Assembly: GCF_028858725.1 (NCBI RefSeq)
Contig: NC_084759.1
Location: 135,886,171-135,950,170, forward strand
Direction of reading: 5' to 3'
DNA length: 64,000 nt
From: Colius striatus
Taxonomy: Eukaryota; Chordata; Aves; Coliiformes; Coliidae
Part shown: positions 10,801 to 23,520 of the stretch, piece after piece
Layout: each line of letters begins with the position of its first letter
How positions within the stretch are numbered: the stretch's first letter is position 1
The notes under the pieces: generated by a model
What the model was told of the DNA's origin: nothing
The model's database searches: none
The model's input: only the letters and a program-made list of their open reading frames with translations
Position numbers and translations under genes: made by a program

Positions 10801-13092
10801 GAGGTGAGCTTTTGAAAGCATCTTCCTCAGAACTCATCTATCTAGAAAATAGATTGTAGAATGGAAGGCATGAACAAAAAAATTTGCCTCATAAGGGTCC
10901 TTTGCCTCATAAGAAGTTACTTTATTCTTAGGGGGGTAAAGCGGGGTGAAATAAAAAAACAAACAACCTTACAGAATCAAATGCATTATATGCAGTGCTT
11001 GCCTACTTACTTCTGGGGATTATCCTCTCCTTCAGAATTATCAGACATCCAAATCAGCTGTAACCAGATCATTCTTCTTAAAGATTTATATTACAAGTAT
11101 ACCCAGGGGCTCCAGCTGTGATTCTAGTGTATGCAGGTACTATAAAACTAAAGCAGAAAAGAACTTTAGGCACCAAAACCATAGTTTATTGCCTAAACTT
11201 ATAAACCAGATAAAGGGAGAGAGAAGGTGAAGAATGCAAGGTTGCAACACAGGCTAGTGAAAGAGGAGAGCTAAAGGTTCCCAGCATCAGCTCATTGCCT
11301 TATCTAGTTGTCTATATGCTGCTGCTTTTAATGAAACCCAGGATGAACTAACGTTGACAAAAATGCTCCCAATAAATGTTTTATTAAATAAATTACTAAA
11401 ATTCATTAGATCATTGTTGTTAAGTCTGAAAGTTATTGGAAATCAGATTTGGAAGACAGAATAGAGGTCATGTAGAAGCCTTCGTCTATGTAACTCAGAA
11501 AAATCAAAGGACTGGGCTTTTATAGGTCCAGGAAACAGGCCAAACAGTAGTCCAAACATAAAGTAGCCACACTTGAAAATAACAAATAAAAAAGAAATGA
11601 GGAACAAAAGGTGTGATAGTACACATATCTGCATGGCGGCAACAGCTTTGTTTTTCAAACCCCTTCAGACCCCGAAAGATACTGAAAAATTACTTTGAAC
11701 CGGTCAGCTAGGAACTAGAGATCTGAGAAACAGCTACTCCTAAAAAGTGTTCAACATTTTCCTCTCCTCGACTCAAATAAAAATGTAGCAGAACCGGATT
11801 CCTAATCCAGCTTGGAAGTTTTACCCAGAGTAGATATGAATACAGACTGCAGGCTGATGAGTCATTCAGGTCAGCAAGTTTCCACACAGAGAAAATTAGA
11901 TGTCAGCAAAGCCATAGTTTTCAATAGATGCTCATTTAAAATTAGATTAGAAAAAACTTTATTTTCTGAATAAGCAATAGGTGTCACTGTAAAAATAGTC
12001 AAAGCCTTTCGGAAATGCAAAAATGTCAATTGATTAGATAAGAGTAATCAACTTATGTCAAATCTGTAATAGAATTCAGATGAATATTGGCTTCAACTGT
12101 ACTTCACTCAAACAGTCCCCAGATAAGTCAGTTAATGGCTGAGTTAGGGAAATAAAAATTAGAAGATGAGAGTAAGAGCAATAAAGACAGCAGACAACAT
12201 CTCAGAAGCAAAACACAAAAGAACACATGAATGAAGGGAACACATTCATCTGCAGGCAGGGAAGACAAAGCAATCAAATAAAAATACTTGAAGAGCCAAA
12301 TAGTACAAAGCAGGGAACAGACACAAGGAGAGGAAATTCTGATTAAAAAGCCTAGGCAAAATATGTGATACAAAGAAACAGAAAGCAGTTGAGATATTCA
12401 TGCAAAGGGGTATGTCACAGTAATTGTCTATCAGTATGTACAGTAATTTCTTCCCTGAATAAAAGATTAAGTCAACATAGATATAAAGTAAAAATTTAGC
12501 AGCTGGCTCAGATAATATATGACAGAGAAGTGGTTATAAAGTAAATTACATATCGCACTCAAATACACAGAGGAGCAGCAAACGTTAAATAAGAGTTGTC
12601 ACAGCATGCATGTGTCAAGTAGATGTACAATTTTGCATCAGCTTGTGTAAAAAAATACAGAATTTTAGCAAAATAAACAATAGTTTACTGTGTTACAACA
12701 AGGGAACTCGCTGGGACAAACTGCCACACTAGCAGTTATTAGGGGAATAAAACATGTAAATCCCATCATCATATGACTGCTGTCATCTTCATTGTTCAAC
12801 TCTTAAATTCTGGTGTCTGACTTGCAGCTATCACCTTTTGACACTCTGTTTTATATCAGACTTATTGGGACCTGATTCCCTACTACCTTGCCCCGAGAAA
12901 ATACCTTCTTGTCAAATCAGACATCAAAGCAGCACAGTGACAAATCTTCAGGAGAAAGTAATGTCCCTAAACCAGATGGCTTTCCACGGGAGAAAAGGAT
13001 GCTTTCCATGCACAGGTGAAAAGGTGCATTACTCCTTTCCACCAGTGTTCCTTGCCCAGACTATGTTGACCCCATCCACCCAATTGTCAAAC
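10801..13092. other. non-coding spacer
   Basis: AT-rich, no gene or repeat family recognised. A 13-bp word TTTGCCTCATAAG occurs twice, 18 bp apart (10883-10895 and 10901-10913). The GC-richer part at 12840-13090 holds an open but non-ATG-started 85-codon frame without any family signal. Confidence 0.6.
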
Positions 13093-13125
13093 TAGAATCG
13101 TAGAATCATAGAATGATAGGGGTTG
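13093..13125 (-). mobile_element. short CR1 3'-end fragment
   Basis: The plus strand reads TAGAATCGTAGAATCATAG followed by AATGATAGGGGTTG, i.e. the reverse complement of the CR1 end with its terminal ATTCTATG-type octamers. Only the last 30 or so bases survive or were inserted, an extreme 5' truncation. Confidence 0.75.
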
Positions 13126-13879
13126 CTCTTAACTAAGTTAACAGCAATATCCAGTAAGCATCAGCTCTGATATCCAAGATGGAGCATTTAACATGTGGAA
13201 GAGCAGCTTGCAATAACCCCATGGTGGACTCTTGTTTCCAGACAGACAAGCAAAATCCTAATCCGGCAAACCACTAGTGGCACTACAGCCCACGGCAACC
13301 AGGCCCAAAGATCAAGGGATTCAGTGTTTTTCAAACCAGACCAAAGAGAAGTCTAAAGCCTTTATATAAAATCAAGTACTTTCTGAATGGATGGAGAAAA
13401 GCAGACACTAACTTCTCCCTTATGTGGATCCATAGTCTGAATATTGGTTGTGCACTAAACAAAATTGGTTAGAAGCTTGCCAACAAAATCAGAAAAGAAT
13501 GCAAGTAAAGAAAGGAAGAGGAGGGGCAGCAAAGCTAGCCCTTGTGCACTCTATCTTTGTGGAGAAAGTAGTGTCCCAGATGTACTGAAGTCTTGAGGAA
13601 AAGATAAATTGAGGTGGGACTGGTTAGCAGAGAGCAAAATCAGGCTATCCTTCCCAAGATAGCTTACATAGGATACAAAACCTCTGTCTAGAATCACGCA
13701 GGCAGGGTCTTGGTACTAGCTTGTTATATACCTTTCTGCACATCCTTGTTGCCATGTGGGAGTTTGAAGTTCAAGTCTCTGGTCCAAGTAACCTGAAACA
13801 AAGATTAAATAGTTTCTAAGGAGTCAGTCACTTAGTCTCTAGTCTCTGCTGTTAGGACATCCTACATTATTTTTCCTTC

Positions 13880-13898
13880 TTTTTTTTTTTTTTTTTTT
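13880..13898. repeat. poly-T tract
   Basis: Nineteen consecutive T, preceded by a T/C-rich lead. It could mark the tail of an unrecognised minus-strand retroposed sequence. Confidence 0.9.
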
Positions 13899-15509
13899 AA
13901 TTCACTCTTCTTCAGTTTTCAAAAATTCTTCATCACAATGCAAAAATGCCAAATACGATGTCAAGAAAATATTTTTTTAACAGAACATATTGATGACACA
14001 CTTAAGTTCATGATCAGAATGTACTGGAATTTCAACATAGTTAAGAGTATTCAATCTTTACAGATGTTTAAATGTATATCATGTAAATATACATATACTT
14101 AGGAGTGTTTTACATGCAATTTTGGCCTATGGAAACAAGGACAAATAGATTATTTTCAAATTGGATTGATGATGAAAATGTAAACTTGATCTCACAGCAT
14201 ATATAACATTGGTTGTATTACGAGAAAATTATTACAAATAGGAAGTTCCTTGTTAAGATATCTGTGCTTAATAACACTCAACAGTCTTCATTTCTAATAG
14301 TGTAGCAAGAAAACATGGGAGATGTGTAACCTGTACGTGTAGATCTCTGGATTGACACAGAGACTAGAGCACATCAGAGAGTCCATCCATTCAGAAGTAT
14401 AGGACTGTGATTCAAATGCAGAAAATTACCTCAGTCTCGGTATAATGGGGTTCTTTCAGCTTTTATGAAAGCTGGTTTACCCACAATGTCTAAAACTGTC
14501 AATGTGTACAAATAGCTGCTATGTGGTTAATAGAATTCAATACTAAGAAAAGCATCATGAGGAAAACAGTTCAACAATTTGTCTTGTTAATCACATCAGT
14601 ACAGGAAGTTTGTCTATTCTGAATCACAGCAACTGTAACAAGAATCTAGACAATTATTCAGAAATATTGATGTGTCTTAAAGCAAATAATCACCAAAAAA
14701 ATGAAAGCCACAAATTACTGAAAATAAATAAATAGCAAACAGTGCCAAAACTTTATCCTAAGCAGAGGCAGATGATGGGTGACTCACATCTCAAAGGAAA
14801 TGTACAGAAGCAGGTGGTTTGAGGATCCTCCTCACAGACAGCTGATGATAAAATTATACTCAAGAATCTGACGTTTCTAATTGTACACATCCAATATCCA
14901 AATATTTTTCCTATTTAGTCCACTTTCAGTGATATTTCACTTGATCTGAGGGCAATGGAAAGACTAGCTGCACGTGGTATGAGTTTGGTGTCAACTCTCA
15001 AGCTTATACTCATACATCATCAGTTACAAATATTTGTCATCTAAAAAGACATTCCTGGGCTTCATGGCACACTCCAGTCAACTCGGTGAATACAAAATCA
15101 GTACTTAAATGGCTCATCTCAAAAAGCAGTAAAATCTATAGATAGCATTAGAAATAGAGATGATAGACAGCTTTTTAGATGTGTTAATTTGCTCAAAGTG
15201 TATATCAAACTCACACTCTCTGCTACTGCAACTTATTAAACCAGACAGGCATCGGAAACTTCACTGAAGAGTATATTTTTCCAGGTCACCATTATCATTA
15301 TTTATTAGAGCTACTGAAAACTCCAATGGTGACTATAAAATATGCTCATTTTTTAGTATTTCAGAAATGTTACATAAAATATCTATTAACATTATGTAAC
15401 AACTTCAATGGTGCAATGGGATGGAAAAGTACAGTTAGCTGGAAGCTGGATAATGAGTATTTCATATCTTAAATTATTAAGAAAACTCAGTAGTAGAAAA
15501 ACAAGCAAC

Positions 15510-15529
15510 TTTTTTTTTTTCCCCCCCCC
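15510..15529. repeat. T11-C9 homopolymer junction
   Basis: Eleven T directly followed by nine C. Adjacent pyrimidine homopolymers of this kind are prone to length errors in sequencing and to triplex structures. Confidence 0.9.
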
Positions 15530-16635
15530 GTGCAAAACTGTGATTCTGTGAAAACACCAGTTATCTTGGAATTTTCATTAAAAAGAAAAAAATCTGGGAG
15601 TAACATACAGTCCCCCAAAATTTATGTATTACTAAAACAGATATTCTACATCTGATGCAGTTTACTCAGTATGGGGCTTTTTGAAAGCAAACCTGGAAAG
15701 ACAAGGATAGCAAATTGCCACACTCCATTCAGTCAGGGCTAACGTAGAGTTTTGGTTTGTGGCTGCTCTTTTGCCCAAGAGATTCTTTTTGTAGCCACCT
15801 CCTCGAGGACAGACTGTGCCTCTATATCTGGGCATGGGACTCTGCCTGAGCTTCCCAGGCCTCAGATCTCCTGAGAACTGCACAGATACCACCTCACTTC
15901 CATGGTAGGACCCAAAGCTACGTGCCAACCCTTTTCCCAGGCCCGTTGGAGCTCTGCATAACCTTTGCATACAAGAGATGTTTTGCTGATAAATACCGAC
16001 TGAGCTTTTACCTGTGCAGAAAGCAGAGTATAGTTACTCTCAGAGGGTGGAACAGACCCCAGATTACAATACCCTTTACGTCTAGATAAGATATGCCCTT
16101 CAGCAAAACTTCCCAAAAGCTGTCACCCTTGGCTGGATATTATTCAGCTTTTCCCACAACTTCAGAGTGCCAACTCCAGCATCTATTTCTGTCTTCTGTC
16201 AAAATCAGTGCCACTGGGGAACAGAAAAGCAGTTTATGCAGAGCTGGAGTGCTTTCTAAACGCACTTCCCAGGCAGGCTTCTTGAAAAGCTGTCTTGAAG
16301 AAGTCAATTAAGTAAATAAAAGTAGTATTGGGTCTAAGTTAAGTTAAACATAGCTTTCTCAGCAACTTAAGGGAAGAAAGATCAGACTCTCACTTGCAAT
16401 TATCATACTGAATACAAGTGGTGTTTCACACCATCTTCTTTTTAACTACTGTTTATTAGATATTGCTTAATGCCAATGACTACAGTTTCAGCAGTGTTTT
16501 TTCTCATCAGGTAATGTCGTCATCAGTACAAAATGATCCAACGTCAAATGTACACTATTCTTTTAGCCTGGTGCTTTGAAAGATCTAAGAAAATAGTCAC
16601 TTGAAATGGGAAGGCAGAAAGCACACAAGATTATT

Positions 16636-16650
16636 GGGGGGGGAGGGGTG
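16636..16650. repeat. G-rich run
   Basis: Eight G, one A, four G, then TG. Possible G-quadruplex participant, but there are only two G tracts, so an intramolecular quadruplex is unlikely. Confidence 0.8.
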
Positions 16651-16835
16651 CTTTTTCTTTTTCTCTTTTCTTTCTCACTATTCTGTCTAAAACTTCCTCT
16701 GGGAAGCTGGTTTTCCAGTCTTTGCCAGCTCTGTTTTCTGTCATGTCAGAGCAGCATACCACAATTGATAACACAGATTAGGGCACTCCAGCGTGTCCCA
16801 TCCAAAATCCAGGAGAACAATGAAAATAATATCTG

Positions 16836-17062
16836 CAAGAAGATTTAGAATAGATATTAGGAAGAAGTTCTCCACTGTGAGGATGGTGACACAGGAATAG
16901 GTTGCTGAAAGAGATTGCAGATGCTCCATCCCTGACAGTGTTCAAGGCCAGATTGGATGGTCTTTGAGCAACCTGATCTAGTGGAAGCCCTCCATGGCAG
17001 GGGGCTTGGAATTAGATGATCTTTAAGGTCCATTCCAATCCCAACCATCCTATGATTCTATG
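16836..17062 (+). mobile_element. CR1 LINE 3'-terminal fragment
   Basis: Untranslated 3' part of a CR1: AGATTTAGAATAGATATTAG, AAGAAGTTCTCCACTGTGAGG, CAGTGTTCAAGGCCAGATTGG, GGCAGGGGGCTTGGAATTAG, and an end CCTATGATTCTATGA, i.e. octamer units of the ATTCTATG type. No reverse-transcriptase codons remain. The element is moderately diverged. Confidence 0.95.
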
Positions 17063-18356
17063 AATTTAAGAAAGGGAGGAGGACAGACTGGGCGAAGGTG
17101 CTCTTTGAGGCTGTGACGTACTTTGAATTAGCTGTAGGTTGAACTTGCCTGGAATGAGCTCTCTCCAAAAAAGATCAAATTCAAGCTAATTTTTATTCAA
17201 ACAAAAACTAGAAACCTAAGGTTTAAAAGAGACTAAAACTCAGAAAAAGCATGGAAGACAGAGTAGTACCACTGCCAGGGCATGACCCCATGGCCTTTTG
17301 AAAAGCTGTAACATACAGCACATAGAGCACACAAATGAAACCAGTATCACAGGTCAAAGGGACACTTCAAAACCCAGAGGCAAGTAACGGTAAAGACATT
17401 TCCTGATGAGGTTTGTAGCTGGGTCTTGACCATCTCTTTTTCCAATCAGGAAGGGGTTTTGTTGCAACCTGTATCCAAATCATAGACTTATATTTCTCAA
17501 CCTCTTCAGAAGGTTTCCTTTGTTGTTGTTCTTGCCCATTCAGCAGTGATAAGGAAAAAATGTGAGAAAGAAAAAAAGAAAAATCTATCACACACACTCC
17601 ATTAGTTTCCACAAGCAGCCTTGCTTATGTACTTCAAATCCAGCTTCCTGGAACGTTTTGCAGGAGAAGACACTCTGTCTGCTAAGAACCTTCTTTCTCA
17701 GCTAAGCCGTCCAGAGCAGTTTCTTCTCTTCCCTTTCACTTTTTCATGAAGTTGATCCTTGCCCACTGCTATCTACCCTTGAGAATACCCATACAGCTAG
17801 GAAAGCAGCACATTACCAAACACTCATGTGAGGTATCTTGAACCTGACAGCACACTGCTTCCTTCTTAGGCAGTCACTCTGCTGGCAACATTGCTTCCCA
17901 AGATTTGTATGGTTTGGTCTGTGCCAAGAGTCAATCTCTTTTCCTATGAACCTTATCTTGCTTACCTCTGCATGTCACAGCTGCAACCATATTACCAAAA
18001 TAATCACACATTCCAAGTAGAAGAGATAGATGCAACTCAAGAAAAAGGGTTAATAGTTATTAAAGTACAATTTTTCTACCTCTATTTAGCTGTTACCAAA
18101 GTAAGCAATACACAGGAGTATTATTTTTAGAAGACCTGAATGGACATAGTAAGCTTTAGTAAAGCCAAAAGTTGATAATGTAACTGCAAATACAATTTAA
18201 TTCTAGTGTGCTGAGAAAAGCAAATAAACATAATGCCTGATAGATTTTAAATAGAAATTGTTATTTGTAAAGTGCATAGAGTTAAATATCACAATATTGA
18301 TATCAGCTGTTACTTTGTCAGAAGCCCATTACCAGATGGCAGTAGGAAGGGAATGT
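17063..18356. other. non-coding spacer
   Basis: No gene, RNA or repeat family recognised. Frames here are 60-80 codons long and lack supporting signals. Confidence 0.6.
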
Positions 18357-18450
18357 GGCTTGCTCAGTGTCCTGTAGTAGGGTATTAACAGACCTGCAAA
18401 TAGAAGCAGATCTGAAGTGTCCTAGTCAAAAACTCTACACACTTGGCTGC
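18357..18450 (+). mobile_element. MIR-like SINE remnant
   Basis: The order GGCTTGCTCAGTGTCCTGTAG, then AAATAGAAGCAGATCTGAAG, TGTCCTAGTC and CTCTACACACTTGGC recalls the MIR core and the old amniote tRNA-SINE layout: a CTTGCCCAAGGTCACAC-type block, then AACCCAGGAGTCCTGACTC-type words. MIR copies in birds are ancient and heavily decayed, which fits the weak match. Boundaries are approximate. Confidence 0.4.
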
Positions 18451-19959
18451 CCAGCAGCTCGCAGAGCTAGAACTCGTAATTCTGGTTTATGGTTTAATAA
18501 ACAGAAATTTTATCCCAGGATTATCAAGCACTGTGATAGTAATTAAGGGTTTCTTTGAAGGACAAATGTGAATTAGGCACCTGTTAGTTTGCAATAGATG
18601 CTAAATGCACAATTGCTGTCTTTGCCTTTGCAAATCTCTTCTGATCCCACAAGCAATGGGATTAATGGTGCTGTTTTTCAGCTGGGAAACAGACTACAGA
18701 GCAGAAAATGACCAAAGTCACTGAGTCCCTGACCTTTACCTGGAGACGAATCACAGGGCTGGGAACAGCATCTCCTATTTTTCAGTTAGACAACACCTCG
18801 CTCCATTAATTTTATGTACTTTTTTCCAATTCATTAACTAAAAACGAGTCATTACCAAGAATGGCAAATAAATAACTTGTACTGCTACTTTTCTGGTTTT
18901 AATAACAGTCTTTTCCCAAAGGACAAAGCATGATTAGATGAAAATTATATCCATAGATAATATGCCAAGAGTCCAGGGCTTGGGCCAAGTTATAAAGAGA
19001 AGAGAGTACAGCACCATGGAAGCTCTTACTAGTTCAGCATAATGCCACTTTTTAGTACCAACTGCTGTAAAGATAATAATCTGACAAGATGACAAATTCT
19101 GTTGAAATGAAGATATAAAACACAGCTCTTAAGCAGCATGGTTAAGACATCCAATGTGAACCTAATATGTATACATGAACGAACAGGCACATATATTGTC
19201 CAAAATCTCCAGCGTGTGTAAATATCTGAAAATAAAAGACAACTGATGACAGATGGAAACATGGCTCACAATGTAGATTTGCAAAACCACCATAGTCTCA
19301 TCTCACCTCACTCCTCCTTGAAACAAAGCAAAGTTCTCCCAGTTGCAGGCTGCTCTGGTAATGGTCTCTCATGTCATTTTTACAACCTTGAAAGATGCAG
19401 TAGTGGTTCTCATTCATCCACTTTTATGATACGCACTGTACCAGCCACCATAAATCTGCTCCTTTAGTTGCCTCACCTCCTGTATCCTCCTGTCTGCTCT
19501 CCAAAAACCTCTGCACCAAGCTTCCAGGAGACTCCTGCAACCAGTCAGTGTGTCACTACAAGGTCCTTTGTGTAGCATGCAGGACTGCAAAGGTTGGGTT
19601 CTCACTCGCAAGTATTTCACCACTCTGGAGCCCAGCTCACCCTTATTCAAGGGATTAAAAATAGGCCAATTTATGTCCTCAAGTTCTGGACAAAATCTCT
19701 AGTTTTTCAAACTCAGGAATCTAAAATCAGTCAACTGGAAAACAATCAATACTTGTGATCAAAACCAGTCATATATGAAGCACTTTCTGGTCAGCAAATA
19801 GCAAACTGTACCATAGTAGGATCTCATTATCCTAGTGGATAACTACAGCAAGGTTGACACTGTCACATGAGACACAACAACTCTGCTTTGTTCCCTAGAG
19901 GAGTAGTGCTTACAAACCAAGGGAGGAGATATTTTATCATGATATTGACTGACTTTCAG
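18451..19959. other. non-coding spacer with a second weak SINE-like patch
   Basis: At about 18660-18730 the string CAGCTGGGAAACAGACTACAG followed by AAAGTCACTGAGTCC weakly recalls the MIR central domain (GAGGAAACTGAGGC then GTCACACAG); too diverged to call separately. A GC-richer block at 19270-19650 holds short frames without recognisable products. Confidence 0.45.
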
Positions 19960-20290
19960 TCAGGAGTACTGCACTTAGAAACTGGATGCCCTGCTTAGAG
20001 AAAGACAAGTTAGAGAAACAAAGTACCTGGAAAAGGTGTAGCAATGTCAAGAACTGACGATTTTCAGCAGAGAAGATGGAGACTGAGAGGAGACATTAAT
20101 GTTTTACTAATGGACAAAAAAAGAGTTTAAAGACCACCAAGATTAAAAAAAAATCTCATTAGCACTGAAGATTGAGCAAATGGTAATGAGCTTAAACTGT
20201 AGTTGCAAATAATTTAGGTTAAATGAGAGAAAAAAAATGTTACCATTAAAATAAGCAGCTAAGAGACGTTATGAAACCAGGCACCATGAA
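19960..20290 (+). mobile_element. highly diverged CR1 remnant
   Basis: AGAAGATGGAGACTGAGAGG followed by AGACATTAATGTTTTAC parallels the CR1 stretch GAAGAGGAGACTGAGGGG/ACCTCATTAATGTTTAC that is intact at about 4507-4546. Further on, AATGGTAATGAGCTTAAACTG and AATAATTTAGGTTAAATGAG follow the order expected after that block (an AATGGG..TAAACTG word, then a TTTAGGTTGGA-type word). Much more decayed than the copies at 3591 and 20872, so this is an older insertion. The edges are guesses. Confidence 0.6.
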
Positions 20291-20871
20291 GGTACTTTAA
20301 GCTAAATAACTACACATATATTATAGAGAATTTACTGCCACTCTGCTCAGACTTTACTGACTTGCAATACACTGGCAAAACCTCAATTGTAAATGAACTG
20401 AGGCCTTGTTACATTAAAATATCTAGTCATAGACTCTAGTTGTAATGGTTATTCCTATGACTGCTTTCACTGAAATAATGGAGGTTTTACTGGCATTGGC
20501 TTCACATTTCACCTCCCAGAAAGAGAAGCCTGATAGTGATATTGCTGGCAAATTCAAAACATAGAAATGTAGTTTGTTTTTGGATACCTCCAGCGTGCTC
20601 AACCTTCCAAGACAAGGAAGGATCTACAGCCCAGTGCTGGCAGCATCAGCAGTGGAAGTAAAATGGATCAGCAACTGACCAGGAAAGGCTAGGGAGTGGA
20701 AATGAACACATACAAAAAAGAAGAATGCACCTTTGAAACAAGGAGTAAGTAAGAGTCCCTACTGCCTTCTGCAATTGTCATCATTTAAAAATTTTAAGCA
20801 TTGCTGCAAGTAGTTACAGCTGAACCTGCATTTAGTCTCTTCCAAAGCATCTAGAAATAGGCAAATCCCAA
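20291..20871. other. non-coding spacer
   Basis: No gene or repeat family recognised between the old CR1 remnant and the large minus-strand CR1. Confidence 0.6.
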
Positions 20872-21925
20872 ATCATAGAATGGTAGGGGTTGGAAGAGAT
20901 CTTTAGAGATCATCTAGCCCAACCCCCCTGCAGAAGCAGGTTCACCTAGATCAGGTCACATAGGAACATGTCCAGGCGGCTCTTGAAGACCTTCAAGGAA
21001 GGAGACTCCACAGCCCCTCTGGGCAGCCTGTGCCACTGCTCCTTCACCCTCACAGTGAAATAGTTTTTTCTTATATTTAAGTGGAACTTTTTGTGTTACA
21101 GCTTCATCCCATTACCCCTTGTCCTGCTGCTTGCTACTATAGAAAAAAGGGATGTCCCGACCTTCTGACATCCACCCTTTAGATATTTATAAATGTTAAT
21201 AAGATCTCCCCTCAGTCTCCTCTTCTCCAGACTAAGCAGTCCCAGTTTCCACAGCCTTTCCTCGTATGAAAGATGTTCCAGTCCCCTGATCATCTTGGTT
21301 GCCCTGTGCTGGACTCTCTCCAGCACTTCTCTGTCCCTCTTGAGCTGAGATGCCCAGAACTGGACACAGTACTCCAAATGAGGCCTCACCAGGGCAGAGT
21401 AGGGGGGGAGAAGAACCTTGACCTGCTGGCCACACTCTTCTTGATGCATCCCAGGATGCCATTGGCCCTCTTGGCCATGAGGTCACATTGTTGGCTCATG
21501 TTCAGTTTATTGTCAACCAAGACTCCCAGGTCTCTCTCTGCAGAGCTGCTCTCCAGCAGGTCAATCCCCAGCCTGTACTGGTGCATGGGATTGTTCCTTC
21601 CCAGATGCAGGACTCTGCACTTGTTCTTGTTGAACCTCATGAGGTTCCTCTCTGCCCAACTCTCAAGCCGGTCAAGATCCCACTGAATGGCAGCACAGGC
21701 TTCTGGGGAATCAGCCAGTCCTCCCAGTTTGGTGTCATCAGCCAACTTGCTGAGGGTACACTCTGTCTCCCCATCCAGGTTGTTTATGAAGGTGTTGAGC
21801 AAGACTGGCCCCAGAACCCATCCCTGTCGAACTCCACTGGCCACAAGCCTGCAACTTGATGATATGCCATTAATCACCACCCTCTGGACTCTGTCATTCA
21901 GTCAGTTCATGCAGCCAGTCATGCG
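20872..21925 (-). mobile_element. CR1 LINE, minus strand, 5'-truncated
   Basis: About 1.05 kb. The plus strand starts with ATCATAGAATGGTAGGGGTTG then GATCATCTAGCCCAACCCCC, the reverse complement of a CR1 3' end, followed by the untranslated part (CAGCCTGTGCCACTGCTCC, TTCACCCTCACAGTGAAATAG) and a reverse-transcriptase region running to about 21900. The upstream half of ORF2 is missing. It is the least interrupted RT stretch in the window. The terminal octamer repeat is short (one unit). The right edge, near the CACCACCCTCTGGACTC block, is approximate. Confidence 0.95.
21096..21880 (-). pseudogene. broken CR1 reverse-transcriptase ORF2 fragment
   Basis: Read on the minus strand from 21880: the GVRQGWVLGPVLL turn, a catalytic box reading LADDTKL where the usual residue before ADD in this window's other copy is F (FADDTK), then WAERNLMRFNKNKCRVLHLGR, and [26 protein letters not shown]. 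The frame shifts near 21410-21450 into a second open segment with [18 protein letters not shown] and [21 protein letters not shown]. The active-site DD pair is kept, but the frame break, the substituted Phe and the missing N-terminal endonuclease make it a fossil. Plus-strand frames across 21273-21944 are antisense shadows of this element. Confidence 0.92.
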
Positions 21926-23310
21926 CATGCATGAAATTGTGTGACTACATCCGAACCACTCCTCCACATCCTCCACAAACACATTCACACATTTGAGAGT
22001 GAGAGAAGCAATGGCACAAACATCTCCTGTCCTTCAAGCTCTCCAGTATTAGCTGGTCACAGTTTCCCACAAATATCACACAAGAAGTGGAACTGGAACC
22101 CTTACATAAAATCTGGATCAATTCGCATTGTTGTTTTATTTTTTCCCGTCAATAACTTGAGAGATGTGAACAGAGAGTTCTTTGTAATTCTTCTTCTGAG
22201 GCTCATAAGCAAGTCTGGTAGAGCAGGTCTCCTTTTATGATCAGTTACATCAAGGATGAATTTGAACATTATGATACAATAATTCTTTCCAGTGTTTTAA
22301 GTCAAACAAAACATTTCAGTCTGAGAGGACATACAAGATTTCATGTCTAATTTTGCAAATCGATTAATTTAACAATACCAACCCATAGTCCTTGGGACAT
22401 TTGTTCATCATCAAAGTTAACACAATGCAAAAAGGAAGCACTCATAGCTGAACCATTGTGTCTGGTTCCACTTTTCAGAGCTCTTCTCTCCATTTTTCTT
22501 TTTTTTTTTTTTTTCTAGTTTTGAATTTGCAGGCAGGGTGTCATTTGTTAAAAACTGAGAACGTTAAACCCAGCCTTGTTAAGGTCCAAATTATTTGGAA
22601 CTTGATGTTACCGACATTTGGCTTTTGATGATGCTAGTGATGCAGGCTCAGGCCTTCAGTATCTCTTCCTAACACACCACCTGACAGTCTGAGTCTAACT
22701 GCTCTACATCCTCTGGAAACAGCAATAACCACTAGCATCTTTCACAAGCCAGAATCAAAACCATGAAGACAAAGGATGACATTTTCAAAATGCTAGCTAA
22801 AAGCAAGAGCTTTAGTCTCACCAAGTGTCAATACAGAAATCACCTTATCACATGAAGAAACGTTTTAACCCCCTCCAGGGAATTCTGAAGGTGATGGAAA
22901 GTAACAAGGATCAGGGAGATAATTCCCTGTCTAGTTCTGAAGGCTACTAGGTTATTTTTTGGTGAATCCTCTTATGTTCTAACAAATAGTTGCCAATATT
23001 TTCATTACTTTTACTGTCACAAACTCTTTTCCAAGTGGACAGTTGATAACTCAAACTCACAGAGGATAATAGAGAGGAAGGTACAGCTCAGTCATGACCA
23101 TCTCCTGGGCTTTGATCCCTACCAATAAATGTACCTTAAAATGTAGCATTATCCCAGGCAGAAAGGAATTGGGTTTGTTTGGTCAAAAACAACTGAAGGA
23201 AGCTATAATGGCAGTGTTAAAATACACAAAAAAACCCTAATGGCAGTAAACAAGACAACTGGTTTTCCAAGTCCAGAGCTCGTAAGGGTTAAGAAGCTTA
23301 CATTACAAAG
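21926..23310. other. non-coding spacer
   Basis: No gene recognised; contains a poly-T (22499-22514). AT-rich with short frames only. Confidence 0.6.
22499..22514. repeat. poly-T tract
   Basis: Sixteen T, preceded by a T/C-rich lead. No associated retroposon body is recognised. Confidence 0.9.
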
Positions 23311-23520
23311 GAGATTTAAGATAGTGATTACAAAAAATAAGTTCCTAATCATGAAAATGGTAATCAGAATGGATTTAGCAGAGGTGACTGTGGAAACTGC
23401 CTCCCTCAAGAGACTTTCTAAAGAAAAATTAACTAAATATTTTTTAATTAGTTCAATTCAGACTTATTCAGACCTTGGCATAGGAGAATGGACCAGGTAG
23501 TCTCTTCAGGTTCCTTTTCT
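23311..23520 (+). mobile_element. old CR1/L2-type LINE 3' tail
   Basis: GAGATTTAAGATAGTGATTAC, AAAAAATAAGTTCCTAATCATG, GGTGACTGTGGAAACTGCCTCC and a close GACCAGGTAGTCTCTTCAGG, TTCCTTTTCTAAC follow the order of a CR1/L2 3' untranslated end (GGTTTAGATTAGATATTAG, AAGTTCT, GAACAGGTTGCC, GGTCCCTTCCAAC). Strongly diverged and without octamer repeats, hence an older subfamily than 16836-17062. Confidence 0.5.

Larger units (their letters stand above)
13126..16835. other. non-coding spacer
   Basis: No gene recognised. It includes a poly-T (13880-13898), a T11-C9 tract (15510-15529), and an island of higher GC at about 15660-16110 with overlapping minus-strand frames of 102 and 84 codons. These show no domain, and neither has splice sites good enough to argue for an exon. 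A CTGTGATTCTGTG string at 15538-15550 recalls a CR1 tail but has no CR1 body. Confidence 0.55.

Noticed and set aside
12850..13060. Old amniote repeat
   Set aside because: Only a vague resemblance (CCTGATTCCCTACTACCTTGC); not enough ordered words.
15538..15550. CTGTGATTCTGTG as a CR1 tail
   Set aside because: Only about 13 bases with no CR1 body on either side; expected by chance or as a tiny relic that cannot be supported.
15662..16116. Overlapping minus-strand frames of 102 and 84 codons
   Set aside because: No recognisable family, no splice-site support, and the two frames overlap each other in different phases.
21273..21944. Plus-strand frames of 85-137 codons
   Set aside because: They are antisense to the CR1 reverse-transcriptase region at 20872-21925.
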